64,000 nt of DNA from Micromonospora endolithica (GCF_003626595.1 NZ_RBAK01000001.1:806001-870000), one strand, 5' to 3'. Shown: positions 1 to 8,121, counted from the first letter of the stretch. Notes: generated from the sequence alone by a model not told the origin. Numbers and translations are program-made.

Positions 1-91
1 GGACGTGTCACGATTCATGGCACGGCGGGTGCGTCAACGCCGAGGGGGCTCAGGCGGTCGCGCCACGACCGCGCGACGAGGAGGTTGTCCG

Positions 92-925
92 GTGTCAGCG
101 GGTGGGGCCCGCCGGGGACGGCGGGACAACGGGCTGGACGCGAGCGAGTACGCCGTCGCGGGCGATGTCGATCCGCGGGTCGGCGAGCACCTGCTCGACG
201 TGCTGGCGGCCGGCGGGATCGCCGCCTACCTGCAACCCTCCGCCGACCTGAACCCGGTTACCCGCACCACCACCGTCCCGGCCCGGCCGGTCGACCGGCT
301 CTACGTCGACCGCTCGCACCTGCGTACCGCCCGGGACTACCTGACCCAGCTCGCCGACGAGGGTGGCACCGAGCCACCCCGGCAGGACGAGCCGGACATC
401 GACGTCGAGTGGGCGCGCATCGTGGCCGGCTTCCACGCCACCCCCGCGACCGCCGGGGCCAATCCGTGGCCCGCCGCGGAGGACGTGGACGAGGCGGGGC
501 CGGCCGGTGGGGTCACCCGGTCCGGCGGCGAGGATCCGACCGGGCCCACCACCACCGACGTACGCCGGTTGCCCTGGGCCGCGGACGTGTCCGGGATCTC
601 GGTCGGTCGCGGCCGGCAGGACGAGCCGTCGCTGCTGGACGGGCTGGACACCTTCGGCGCCGACCTGCCGGACGACGAGAGCGACGAGGGCTACACACCC
701 CCGCCGCCCCCGCCGTTGCCCAGGATCTCGAAGTACGCCGTCATGGGCGTGCTGGGCATCGTGGTCGGTTTCGTGCTCTTCCTCTTCCCCGACGTGCTCC
801 CCGCCGACCGCGCGGTGGTCACCTTGCTCGGTTTCACCGGCATCCTCGCCGGCTTCGTCACGCTGATCTGGCGGCTGCGTCCCGGCGACGACGACCGGGA
901 CCCCGACGACGGCGCCGTGGTCTGA
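92..925 (+). CDS. DUF308-like membrane protein
   Basis: Predicted 277-residue protein of unknown function. I chose the GTG at 92 because a strong GAGGAGG ribosome site (78-84) lies 7 nt upstream; an in-frame ATG at 5 has no such site. The N-terminal part (about residues 15-85) resembles the small DUF2007-like domain ('LLDVLAAGGIAAYL'). An acidic, proline-containing linker follows, and two hydrophobic segments near the C-terminus (about residues 210-232 and 238-258) separated by a short loop look like a transmembrane hairpin of DUF308 type. It precedes otsA in the same direction with a 181-nt gap, so the two may be separately transcribed. Family assignment is tentative; the coding call is firm. 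Confidence 0.75.
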   Translation: MSAGGARRGRRDNGLDASEYAVAGDVDPRVGEHLLDVLAAGGIAAYLQPSADLNPVTRTTTVPARPVDRLYVDRSHLRTARDYLTQLADEGGTEPPRQDEPDIDVEWARIVAGFHATPATAGANPWPAAEDVDEAGPAGGVTRSGGEDPTGPTTTDVRRLPWAADVSGISVGRGRQDEPSLLDGLDTFGADLPDDESDEGYTPPPPPPLPRISKYAVMGVLGIVVGFVLFLFPDVLPADRAVVTLLGFTGILAGFVTLIWRLRPGDDDRDPDDGAVV

Positions 926-929
926 CCGT

Positions 930-944
930 CGCCCCGTCGGGGCG
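930..944 (+). terminator. weak GC hairpin after the first gene
   Basis: A CGCCC/GGGCG stem with a 5-nt loop starts 5 nt after the stop codon. There is no T-run, so termination is only possible. Confidence 0.25.
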
Positions 945-1016
945 GGGTTCCGGGCCGGAGTGCCCGCATCGCGGGACCACCGCGGCCCCTGCCGATGGCG
1001 TAACAGTGGTGTAACT

Positions 1017-1027
1017 TACTGTCAGTA
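1017..1027. promoter_or_regulatory. short palindrome upstream of otsA
   Basis: TACTG-T-CAGTA is a perfect 11-bp dyad about 80 nt before otsA. Two GTAAC words (1000-1004 and 1011-1015) lie just upstream. It looks like an operator for a dimeric repressor; no regulator can be named. Confidence 0.3.
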
Positions 1028-1106
1028 GGAATACCGCTGTCCGTCACTTCCCTCGCTGACTGCCCGGTTTTTCCTTTCTGCGGCGGTCACTCCTCAGCTG
1101 ATCGGA

Positions 1107-2534
1107 ATGCCCGAGATGCGACAGAGTTCCCTCGTGGTGGTGGCCAACCGCCTCCCCATCGACGACAGTGTGGCGCCCGACGGCGCCTGCGAATGGCGCC
1201 GCAGCCCGGGCGGGCTGGTCAGCGCCCTGCACACCCTGCTGCGGCACACCCCGGCGACCTGGGTCGGCTGGGCCGGTGGCACCGGCACGGCACCCGCCCT
1301 GCCCGACGTCGACGGCGTTCGCATGCACACCGTCCCGCTGAGCGCGGAGGACCTGCGCGACCACTACGAAGGTTTCGCCAACGCCACCCTGTGGCCGCTC
1401 TACCACGACTCGGTGGAACAGCCGGAATACCACCGGCGCTGGTGGGAGGCCTACCAACGGGTCAACCAGCGGTTCGCCGAGGCCACCGCCGACGTCGCCG
1501 AAGAGGGCGCGGTGGTCTGGGTGCAGGACTACCACCTGCAACTGGTGCCGGGCCTGCTCCGGGCGTTGCGACCGGACCTGCGGATCGGCTTCTTCCTGCA
1601 CGTGCCGTTCCCGCCCCCGGAGCTGTTCATGCAGCTCCCCCGCCGCGCCGAACTACTGCGCGGCATGCTCGGCGCCGACCTGGTCGGCTTCCAGCGGGCC
1701 CAGGCCGCGCACAACTTCGCCCAGCTCGTCGCCAAGGTGCTCGGGGTGCCGGCGACCGACCGGCGGATCGCGGTCGACGACCGGGTGGTCCGCATCGGCG
1801 CGTTCCCGGTGTCGATCGACACCGTCGAGATGGGCGCGCTGGCCACCCGCCCCGACGTCGTCGACCGGGCCAGCCGGCTGCGCCGCGACCTGGGCAGCCC
1901 CGACCATGTGGTGCTCAGCGTCGACCGGATGGACTACACCAAGGGCATCGAGCAGCGGCTCAAGGCCTACAGCGAGCTGCTCGCCGACGGGCACGTCAAG
2001 GTCCGGGACTCGGTGCTGGTGCAGGTGGCGGTGCCCAGCCGGGAACGCGTCGGGCAATACCAGATCCTCCGCGACCGGGTGGAGCGCGAGGTCGGGCGGA
2101 TCAACGGCGAGTTCGGCCGGGTCGGCGAGCCGGCCATCCACTACCTGACCCAACCCTTCGACCGGGCCGAGCTTGCCGCGCTCTACCGGGTGGCGGACGT
2201 GATGGCGGTGACCCCGCTGCGGGACGGGATGAACCTGGTCGCCAAGGAGTACGTGGCCGCCCGGGTGGACGACAGCGGCGCCCTGCTGCTCAGCGAGTTC
2301 GCCGGGGCCGCCGCCGAGCTGTCCGAGGCGTACCTGGTGAACCCGCACGACCTGGAGGGTCTCAAGCAGGGACTGCTGGCGGCGCTGCGGGCGAGCCCCG
2401 ACGACACCCGGACCCGGATGCGGGCCATGCGGGCACACCTGCACGAGCACGACATCCGGGCCTGGGCCCGCTCCTACCTGTCCGCGCTGGACGACAGCGG
2501 CTCCCTGCTCACCCGCCTCGGCGCCACCGGCTGA
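1107..2534 (+). CDS. otsA: alpha,alpha-trehalose-phosphate synthase (UDP/GDP-glucose)
   Basis: Glycosyltransferase family 20 enzyme of 475 residues, full length for OtsA. It makes trehalose-6-phosphate from a nucleoside diphosphate glucose and glucose-6-phosphate in the cytoplasm. Visible family motifs in order: 'ANRLP' at the N-terminus, 'SPGGLVSAL', 'WVQDYHLQLVP', 'FFLHVPFPPPE', 'VDRMDYTKGIEQR' (donor-binding Arg/Lys region) and 'PLRDGMNLVAKEYVA'. No OtsB phosphatase domain is fused and no otsB is adjacent, so dephosphorylation must be encoded elsewhere. The start is the ATG at 1107; ATG 1116 is an in-frame alternative, and neither has a convincing Shine-Dalgarno. Confidence 0.95.
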   Translation: MPEMRQSSLVVVANRLPIDDSVAPDGACEWRRSPGGLVSALHTLLRHTPATWVGWAGGTGTAPALPDVDGVRMHTVPLSAEDLRDHYEGFANATLWPLYHDSVEQPEYHRRWWEAYQRVNQRFAEATADVAEEGAVVWVQDYHLQLVPGLLRALRPDLRIGFFLHVPFPPPELFMQLPRRAELLRGMLGADLVGFQRAQAAHNFAQLVAKVLGVPATDRRIAVDDRVVRIGAFPVSIDTVEMGALATRPDVVDRASRLRRDLGSPDHVVLSVDRMDYTKGIEQRLKAYSELLADGHVKVRDSVLVQVAVPSRERVGQYQILRDRVEREVGRINGEFGRVGEPAIHYLTQPFDRAELAALYRVADVMAVTPLRDGMNLVAKEYVAARVDDSGALLLSEFAGAAAELSEAYLVNPHDLEGLKQGLLAALRASPDDTRTRMRAMRAHLHEHDIRAWARSYLSALDDSGSLLTRLGATG

Positions 2535-2590
2535 CCAGCGGGGCCGGCACGCCGCGGCGGTCCGACGCGTGGGCGGGGTGGTGCGTCGGC

Positions 2591-3415
2591 TCAGGCCGAC
2601 GGGGTCGGCTCCTTCTGCAGCCAGTCGAGGATCGCGTCGACCGGCTCCGACCAGCGCGCGTCGAGCATCAGGTCGTGCCCCATGCCGGGGAACAGCAGCG
2701 GGGCGGAGCCGAACCGCCGGGCGGCCCGGGTCAACGTCGCCGCCGGCACCACCCGGTCGTCCGGGCTGCCCAGGACCAGCACCGGGGGGTCACCCACCGG
2801 CGGCTCCGGGGCCCGCCCGGTGAGCAACTGCCACTGGGCCCGCCGACCGGCCCGGCCCAGCCGGGAGACGTACGCCCGGGCCTGCTCCTCGGGCAGCTCC
2901 CGGCTGAACAGCTGGCGGCGGGTGAGCCGCAGCGGCCCACCCACCAGCGCCGGAAGCGTGCCCAGCGGGTTGCCCCGCAGCGCGGCGCCGAGCGTCCCCC
3001 ACCCGCCCAGCACCGGTGCGACCAGCACCGCCGCGCGCGCCGGGTAACGCGCCAGGGCGTGCGCCACCACCAGGGCCCCGGCGCCGTGTCCCACCAGCAC
3101 CGCCTGGCGTGGCAGGCTCGCCGCCACCTGGACCACGTCGTGGGCGTACGCCCGCAGCGTGGCGTCCGGCGCCGGCCCGCTGCCGCCGTGCCCCCGCAGG
3201 CTCAGCGCGTACGCCCCGAAGCCCCGCGACGCCGCGTGGCCCAGCCAGTGCTCGGCGAACGCCCACGCCCCGTGCCCGAAGCCGGGCACGAAGAGCAGCG
3301 GCGGCCGCCCCTCCTCCAGCTCGGGCGTGGCGCTGAGCACCTCCCGCCGGACCGGGCGCACCGGCCGCGCCCACTCCCGACCACGCATGATCCGTACCGA
3401 ACGAGAAGCGGTCAT
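2591..3415 (-). CDS. alpha/beta hydrolase lacking the usual Ser nucleophile
   Basis: A 274-residue alpha/beta-hydrolase-fold protein. Fold markers are visible: the oxyanion region 'FVPGFGHGAW', strand plus elbow 'VLVGHGAGALV', the acid 'GSPDDRVVP' and the C-terminal His in 'FPGMGHDLM'. The nucleophile elbow reads G-H-G-A-G instead of G-x-S-x-G, so position 111 (codon 3083-3085) is Gly where Ser/Asp/Cys is expected. It may be a non-catalytic member or use another residue. The ATG at 3415 overlaps the TGA of an upstream mini-ORF (TGATG), which favours it over ATG 3388. It is downstream of and coupled to the flavin monooxygenase. Confidence 0.8.
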   Translation of the reverse strand: MTASRSVRIMRGREWARPVRPVRREVLSATPELEEGRPPLLFVPGFGHGAWAFAEHWLGHAASRGFGAYALSLRGHGGSGPAPDATLRAYAHDVVQVAASLPRQAVLVGHGAGALVVAHALARYPARAAVLVAPVLGGWGTLGAALRGNPLGTLPALVGGPLRLTRRQLFSRELPEEQARAYVSRLGRAGRRAQWQLLTGRAPEPPVGDPPVLVLGSPDDRVVPAATLTRAARRFGSAPLLFPGMGHDLMLDARWSEPVDAILDWLQKEPTPSA

Positions 3416-3537
3416 CACCGAACTGGCCTTTCGTTCGCGACTGCGGGGCTCCGCTCCGCTGCACTCCTCGCGCTCACCGGAGCCGGCCTTTCGTTCGCGA
3501 CTGCGGGGCTCCGCTTCGCTGCACTCCTCGCGCTCAC
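3415..3537 (-). CDS. tandem-repeat mini-ORF linking two genes
   Basis: A 40-codon reading frame made of two copies of a dispersed repeat. Each copy encodes M/V-S-A-R-S-A-A-x-R-S-P-A-V-A-N-E-R-P. The GTG start overlaps the TGA of the monooxygenase gene (GTGA, 3534-3537), and its own TGA overlaps the ATG of the hydrolase (TGATG, 3413-3417). It may be translated only as a coupling leader. Whether the peptide itself has a role is unknown. Another copy of the same element precedes the cysteine desulfurase gene near 35.5 kb. Confidence 0.4.
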   Translation of the reverse strand: MSARSAAKRSPAVANERPAPVSARSAAERSPAVANERPVR

Positions 3538-3540
3538 CGG
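3425..3540 (-). repeat. direct repeat, two 56-bp copies (dispersed family)
   Basis: Copies at 3425-3480 and 3485-3540 differ at one base and are separated by 4 nt. On the minus strand each begins CCGGTGAGCGCGAGGAG and ends CGCAGTCGCGAACGAAAGG, the last part being a Shine-Dalgarno-like AAGG. A third, diverged copy lies at 35466-35520 on the plus strand. The element supplies the stop codon of one gene and the ribosome site of the next. Confidence 0.85.
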
Positions 3541-4943
3541 TTGCCCTCCAGGTCGTGCAGCGCGCGCTGGACGGCACGCAGGTAGTCGGCGTGACCGACC
3601 TCGAACCAGTGCCGGCTGCTGTCCTTGACCTGCCCCGAGTAGCGCTCCCCGGCGTGCGCCTCGACCTTGCCGGCGAAGGCCGCGGCCCGGTCCGGGCGGG
3701 TACGGCGCAGGCGCAGCAGGCGGGCGAAGAGCACGGTCTGCCAGTGCGAGAGGGTGAAGATGCCGGAGTCCGGCTGCACCAGGCCGGCCACCGCGAGGGT
3801 GGGGTGGCCCGGGGTGAACGCGTTGAGCCACAGCCGCGGCCGACCGGCGCCCTCGTCGTCACCAATGATCTTCGGATCGAGGAACTCGAAGCGCGGCAGG
3901 TAGCCGGTGGCGAAGACGACCAGCTCCGGGTCGATCTGGCGACCGTCGGACAGCTCCACGCCGTACGGGTGGAAGCGGGTCACGTCGGGCACCGGGGTGA
4001 TCTCGCCGTGGCCCACGTAGTAGACCAGTTGGCTGTTGGCGATCGGGTGCGTCTCGTAGACCCGGTGGTCCGGCTTGGGCAGGCCGAAGCGGGTCAGGTC
4101 ACCGACGGTCAGCCGCAGCGTCCAGTGGTAGAGCCACTGGCGTACCCGCAGCGGCACCCGCAGCGCGAGCAGCGCGTCGTTGACCTGGTCGGCCGGGCGG
4201 CCCAGAACGTACTTCGGCGCGTACCAGTAGCCCCGCCGGGTCGAGTGCCAGCACCGGGACGCCTGCTGGGCGGCCTCCACGGCGATGTCGCAGCCGGTGT
4301 TACCGGCCCCCACCACCAGCACCCGCTTGCCGCGTAGCTGCGCCGGGTCCTTGTACGAGGAGGCGTGCATGATCTCGCCCCGGAACTCCTCCAGCCCCTC
4401 GTAGCGGGGCAGCTTCGGCGACCAGTTGTGGCCGTTGGCGACCACCACCGCCGCGTACCGGGAGGTGCGTTCCGGCCCGTAGCCGCCGGTGCTGCGGGTG
4501 GTCACGTCCCACCGGTCGCCGGCCACCGGCTCCACCCGCACCACCTCGGTGCCGAACCAGATGTGCGACCGCAGGTCGAAGTGGTCGGCGTACCGCTCGA
4601 AGTAGGCCAGCAACTGGCTGTGGTGCGGGTAGTCCGGCCAGTCGTCCGGCATCGGGAAGTCCGGGAACTGGGTGAACGGCCGGGACGAGATCAGGTGGGT
4701 GCTGCCGTAGACGGGGCTGCGGTCGTGCCGCCAGTTCCACGCGCCCCCGACGCCGGTCTCGCGCTCGTAGCAGTCGACGCCGAACCCGTGTTCCTTGAGG
4801 TTCTTCACCGCGGTCAGCCCGCTGGCCCCGGCCCCGATGACGCAGACGGTGTCACCGCGGTCGGCGACCGGACGTCCGTCGTGGGTGAGGGCGAGCGTGC
4901 CCGCATCCGGGTCGGGCCGGCCGTGGTCGGTGGAGGTGGACAC
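3534..4943 (-). CDS. flavin-containing monooxygenase (class B)
   Basis: NADPH-dependent flavoprotein of about 469 residues. The FAD-binding 'GAGASG' lies near residue 38, the FMO identifying sequence F-x-G-x-x-x-H-x-x-x-Y ('FRGEIMHASSY') near residue 185, and the NADPH-binding 'GAGNTG' soon after. The terminal 'VVFATGY' is the FATGY motif of FMO/N-hydroxylating enzymes. It likely oxygenates a soft nucleophile or ketone; the substrate is unknown. The GTG at 4943 is chosen because GAAGGAGA (4951-4958) sits 7 nt upstream; ATG 4967 lies beyond that site. Its stop codon is provided by the repeat described at 3425-3540. Confidence 0.88.
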   Translation of the reverse strand: MSTSTDHGRPDPDAGTLALTHDGRPVADRGDTVCVIGAGASGLTAVKNLKEHGFGVDCYERETGVGGAWNWRHDRSPVYGSTHLISSRPFTQFPDFPMPDDWPDYPHHSQLLAYFERYADHFDLRSHIWFGTEVVRVEPVAGDRWDVTTRSTGGYGPERTSRYAAVVVANGHNWSPKLPRYEGLEEFRGEIMHASSYKDPAQLRGKRVLVVGAGNTGCDIAVEAAQQASRCWHSTRRGYWYAPKYVLGRPADQVNDALLALRVPLRVRQWLYHWTLRLTVGDLTRFGLPKPDHRVYETHPIANSQLVYYVGHGEITPVPDVTRFHPYGVELSDGRQIDPELVVFATGYLPRFEFLDPKIIGDDEGAGRPRLWLNAFTPGHPTLAVAGLVQPDSGIFTLSHWQTVLFARLLRLRRTRPDRAAAFAGKVEAHAGERYSGQVKDSSRHWFEVGHADYLRAVQRALHDLEGNR

Positions 4944-5033
4944 CGATGAGTCTCCTTCGTACGGCACGAGTGCCGGTCGCGCAGCATCCTCTCCACATCG
5001 GAGCGGGATGTCCAGCCCGACCGGCGGGCGCGG

Positions 5034-5744
5034 TCAGCCGTCGGCGGGCAGCAGCAGGTCGACCAGGACCGGGAAGTGGTCGCTGGCCCGCCGGGTCTGC
5101 GGCGTGTCCACCACGTCGTAGTCGACCACCCGGATCCGCGGGTCGACGAAGAGCGCGTCGATGCGCCGGCTCGGGTTGGCGCAGGAGAAGGTGAGCCGGT
5201 CGGCCCGGTCCATCGCCAGCGCCGCGTCGGTGAGCCCGGCGGCCACCGTCGCCCACGCCGGCCCGTCGGGCCCCTCGTTGAGGTCCGCGCCGGCGATCAC
5301 CGGCAGCGTCGCGGCGTCCAGGTCGCGCTTGAGCAGGGCGGCCTGACCGGGCCGCTCGGCCGGGTCGGTGGACAGGTGCGACCCGGCCACGGTGAACCGG
5401 GCGCCCCGGCCGACCACACAGTCGGCGTACGCCACCCCGCGCAGGTGCCGACCCGGGGTCAGCGGGAAGCGCCCGCACCGGGTGTCGGTGACCCGGACCC
5501 GCAGGCTGGTCAGCAGGACGTTGCCCAGCGACGGCAGGCCGCCGGCGGCGACCACCAGGCCGAACGACTCGGCCAGCGCGGCGGTCTTCTGCCGCCACCG
5601 GAACCGGCGCGGCCCTTCCTGCACGATGACCACGTCCGGGGCCGCCGCGCGGACCACCGCCGCCAGCGCGGCGGTGTCGTCGCGCTGGCTGTGGATGTTG
5701 TACGACACGACGCGCAGTGGCACGCCGTCGGTGTGCTCGACCAT
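5034..5744 (-). CDS. endonuclease/exonuclease/phosphatase family protein
   Basis: A 236-residue EEP-fold metal-dependent phosphoesterase. Active-site motifs are intact: 'VSYNIHS' (metal-coordinating Asn), 'VIVQEG' (Glu), 'GSHLST' (His), 'GADLNEGP' (Asp/Asn) and 'SDHFPV' (Asp-His). The substrate could be DNA, a phosphoinositide-like lipid or a sugar phosphate; the sequence does not decide. There is no signal peptide. It starts only 2 nt after the ROK kinase stop codon, so the two form an operon and are probably translationally coupled. Confidence 0.85.
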   Translation of the reverse strand: MVEHTDGVPLRVVSYNIHSQRDDTAALAAVVRAAAPDVVIVQEGPRRFRWRQKTAALAESFGLVVAAGGLPSLGNVLLTSLRVRVTDTRCGRFPLTPGRHLRGVAYADCVVGRGARFTVAGSHLSTDPAERPGQAALLKRDLDAATLPVIAGADLNEGPDGPAWATVAAGLTDAALAMDRADRLTFSCANPSRRIDALFVDPRIRVVDYDVVDTPQTRRASDHFPVLVDLLLPADG

Positions 5745-5746
5745 GC

Positions 5747-6694
5747 TCAGATCCTGCGGGCGAGGTCGGCGGCGCCGATGACGCCGGCGGTGTTGCCCAG
5801 CTCGGCCGGGCGGATCTCGGCCACCGGCAGCCGGCTGCGCTGGGCCAGCGCGTCGGCGAAGGAGCGGCGGGTCGGGCCCATCAGCAGGTCCCCGGCGTCG
5901 ATCACGCCACCGCCGACCACCAGCACCTGCGGGTCGAGGATCTGCGCCATGTCCGCGAGGCTGGTGCCCAGCCAGCGGCCGACCTGCGCGAACGCCTCCG
6001 CGGAGACCGGGTCGCCACCCTGGGCGGCGGCGGTGACCATCGGGCCGGTGATCGCCTCGGCCTCCCCGCCGGCCAGCTCCAGCAGGGCGGTGGCCCGGTG
6101 CGGCTCCTGACGGGCGGCGGCGCGGGCGAAGCGGACCAGGGCGCTGCCGCTGGCGTACTGCTCGATGCAGCCGAGCCGGCCGCACCCGCACTGGTGCCCG
6201 TCCGGCACGGTGAGCATGTGACCCAGCTCGGCGGCGATGCCGTTGGCACCGCGCACCAGTTCGCCGCCGAGGATGATGCCGCCGCCGACACCGGTGCCGA
6301 TGGTGAACATGATCATCGAGTCGTCGGCGTCCCGGGCCGCGCCGTGGCGGAACTCCGCCCAGGCGGCGACGTTCCCGTCGTTCTCCACGATCACCGGCAG
6401 GCCGACGGCGGCGCTGACGTACTCCCGCAGCGGTTCGTCCCGCCACGCGAGGTTCGGGGCGAAGAGCACGGTGGAGCGGCTGGCGTCGATCCAGCCGGCC
6501 GCGCCGATGCCGACCGCGTCGACGGTACGACCGGCGGCCAGCTCGGTGGCCAGCTCGATGATGACGTCGCGGGTCTTGGCGACGTCGTCGGCGGGAGTGT
6601 CCCGTCGGGCCTGCACGAGAACCCTGCCGGTCTCGTCCACGACACCGCCGGCGACCTTCGTGCCACCGACGTCGACTCCGATGGTCAGCGTCAC
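5747..6694 (-). CDS. glk: ROK-family glucokinase
   Basis: A 315-residue sugar kinase that phosphorylates glucose at C6 using ATP. It carries the N-terminal ATP-binding 'GVDVGGTKVAGG', the sugar-binding 'ENDGNVAAWAE' and 'GTGVGGG', and the zinc motif C-x-C-G-x-x-G-C-x-E ('CGCGRLGCIE') typical of ROK enzymes. There is no N-terminal helix-turn-helix, so it is an enzyme and not an Xyl-type repressor. Length and motifs match Streptomyces GlkA, which also acts in carbon catabolite control. The GTG start at 6694 has GGGGAG upstream. First gene of a two-gene operon with the EEP protein. Confidence 0.92.
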   Translation of the reverse strand: MTLTIGVDVGGTKVAGGVVDETGRVLVQARRDTPADDVAKTRDVIIELATELAAGRTVDAVGIGAAGWIDASRSTVLFAPNLAWRDEPLREYVSAAVGLPVIVENDGNVAAWAEFRHGAARDADDSMIMFTIGTGVGGGIILGGELVRGANGIAAELGHMLTVPDGHQCGCGRLGCIEQYASGSALVRFARAAARQEPHRATALLELAGGEAEAITGPMVTAAAQGGDPVSAEAFAQVGRWLGTSLADMAQILDPQVLVVGGGVIDAGDLLMGPTRRSFADALAQRSRLPVAEIRPAELGNTAGVIGAADLARRI

Positions 6695-6720
6695 CGCTGC
6701 CACTCCCCTCTGCTGTGCTG

Positions 6721-6759
6721 TCCGGCGTCCGGCCGAACCGGCCATGGTTGGACGCCGGA
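6721..6759 (-). terminator. hairpin downstream of the CPVC-motif gene
   Basis: A perfect 10-bp stem TCCGGCGTCC / GGACGCCGGA encloses a smaller GGCC hairpin. It follows the stop at 6771 on the minus strand and separates that gene from the glucokinase operon. Confidence 0.55.
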
Positions 6760-6770
6760 TCGTCCGGTGG

Positions 6771-7424
6771 TCAGGCTCCGTCGCCCGATGCGTCCCCGTC
6801 CGCGCCGTCCGGCGCTCGCGAGGCGGGCACCGCGCGACGGTCGGCCGCCGGCCGGACCTGGGCCGGGGCGACCGGCCCGGCGTCGTCGACGGGCGGGGCG
6901 GCGGTCGGTTCGACCGGCTCCTCCGCCCGGGTGGCGGCGGACCAGACGTCCCGCTCCGGCGCCGACGGAGAATCATGCCCGCTACGGGTGGCCTCGCGCC
7001 ACACGTGATCGTCGTCGCTGCTCCCGCCACCGCCCGGCGCGGGGTGCGTGGGCCCCCCGCCGGGACCGCGGGGTTGCTCCGGCGGGGCGAACGCGCGCAG
7101 CAGACTGGCCACTCCGGCGGCCAGATCACCCGCTCCGGTGGCCAGCCGCTCGGCGAATTCCGGACTCGGGTCCCGCATTGCCGCGATAGCCCGACAGACG
7201 GGGCAGACGCAGCATTCCGGCGCGCCGGTGGACAGACCACCCCCGCCCGGGGCGGTCGACCCGCCCGGGGCGGCGCTGTGACCGAGGACACTCGTCACGA
7301 TCCCACCGAGCGGACCCCACTGGCCGGCGCCCGAACCGGCGGTGGCCAGTCGGGCGGTGGCCAGCAGGGTGGCGACGAGTCGCTCCGCCTCTTCCCGGGC
7401 CGAACCCGGATCCGTTGCCCCCAT
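6771..7424 (-). CDS. hypothetical protein with C-P-V-C motif
   Basis: A 217-residue protein I do not recognise. The N-terminal half contains a helical segment ('EEAERLVATLLATARLA') and a clustered cysteine motif 'CCVCPVC', followed by 'FAERLATGAGDLAAGVASLL', which suggests a small metal-binding or helical domain. The C-terminal half is Pro/Ala/Asp-rich and probably disordered. ATG 7424 has GAGGAG at 7431-7436. It lies 40 nt after the SRPBCC gene in the same direction and may be cotranscribed with it. Confidence 0.65.
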   Translation of the reverse strand: MGATDPGSAREEAERLVATLLATARLATAGSGAGQWGPLGGIVTSVLGHSAAPGGSTAPGGGGLSTGAPECCVCPVCRAIAAMRDPSPEFAERLATGAGDLAAGVASLLRAFAPPEQPRGPGGGPTHPAPGGGGSSDDDHVWREATRSGHDSPSAPERDVWSAATRAEEPVEPTAAPPVDDAGPVAPAQVRPAADRRAVPASRAPDGADGDASGDGA

Positions 7425-7464
7425 GGTCGGCTCCTCTACCGTGGCGTCCGCGCCACCGGCCGCG

Positions 7465-7920
7465 TCAGTGCGCCGCACCGGGTGCTTCTACCCGGCGCTT
7501 GAGCTGCTTCAACGCGGTATCCATGATCATCTTCTCGGCCTTGCGACGGAACATGCCCAGCATCCCCACCGACAGCTCGACCTCCAGCGTGTAGGTCACC
7601 GTCGTGGTGCCGTCCGGGTGCCCCTGAAGGTCGTACGACCCCTGCTGGGAACGCTGCATCTTCGACGGCGCGACCAGGTGCCACTCGATCCGGGAGAGGT
7701 CCTCGGCGTACGCGTACGCCAACACGTACTCGTCGGCCATCACCCCGGCGTCGATGGTGAACCGGACCTGACTGGCGTAGCCGTCCTCGTACTCCTCGAC
7801 CACCTCGACCCGCCGCATCGCCTCGGACCACTCGGGGTAGCTCGGGAAGTCGCAGATGACCGCCGCCACCCGTTCCGGTGACGCGCCGATGATGATCGAC
7901 TGGGTGGTGGAGTCCGCCAT
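7465..7920 (-). CDS. SRPBCC/polyketide-cyclase-like lipid-binding protein
   Basis: A 151-residue START/SRPBCC-fold protein. It shows the typical opening 'TTQSIIIGASPERV' and 'DFPSYPEWSEAMRRVEVVEEYEDG', then alternating strands ending in a long C-terminal helix ('AEKMIMDTALKQLKRRVE'). These proteins bind hydrophobic ligands in a helix-grip cavity. It is divergent from the acyl-CoA synthetase gene; the same pairing with a fadD15-type gene is known in mycobacteria, so a role in fatty-acid or lipid handling is a reasonable inference. There is no Shine-Dalgarno; a TAGCCT box ends 6 nt before the ATG. Confidence 0.85.
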   Translation of the reverse strand: MADSTTQSIIIGASPERVAAVICDFPSYPEWSEAMRRVEVVEEYEDGYASQVRFTIDAGVMADEYVLAYAYAEDLSRIEWHLVAPSKMQRSQQGSYDLQGHPDGTTTVTYTLEVELSVGMLGMFRRKAEKMIMDTALKQLKRRVEAPGAAH

Positions 7921-7926
7921 GGGGGG

Positions 7927-7932
7927 AGGCTA
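7927..7932 (-). promoter_or_regulatory. predicted leaderless -10 box, SRPBCC gene
   Basis: TAGCCT on the minus strand with 6 nt to the ATG at 7920 and no ribosome-binding site between. Confidence 0.45.
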
Positions 7933-8049
7933 CCCGCCGGGCGCAGCACCTGCCCCGCGCCGCCCCCGGCACGCCGCACCCGCCCGCCGCCGGCCCCTTC
8001 CCGGGCAGGGTGCGTGGGCCTGCCTCTTCGCCCCGGCCGGGTGGGCGGG

Positions 8050-8055
8050 TAGGTT
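8050..8055 (+). promoter_or_regulatory. predicted -10 box upstream of acyl-CoA synthetase
   Basis: TAGGTT lies 5 nt before an ATG (8061) that opens a 14-codon ORF, and 66 nt before the synthetase start. A start site near 8062 would make the small ORF leaderless. Confidence 0.35.
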
Positions 8056-8060
8056 TCGAC

Positions 8061-8105
8061 ATGGCCGACCCCCCTGCCGGGAGGCGGCCGGCCTGGTCAG
8101 TGTGA
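8061..8105 (+). CDS. possible 14-codon leader ORF
   Basis: ATG 8061 to TGA 8103-8105, encoding M-A-D-P-P-A-G-R-R-P-A-W-S-V. It ends 16 nt before the acyl-CoA synthetase start, next to that gene's AGGGAG site. It could be a leader peptide or chance. Confidence 0.2.
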   Translation: MADPPAGRRPAWSV

Positions 8106-8121
8106 GCACGAGGGAGTGCAG

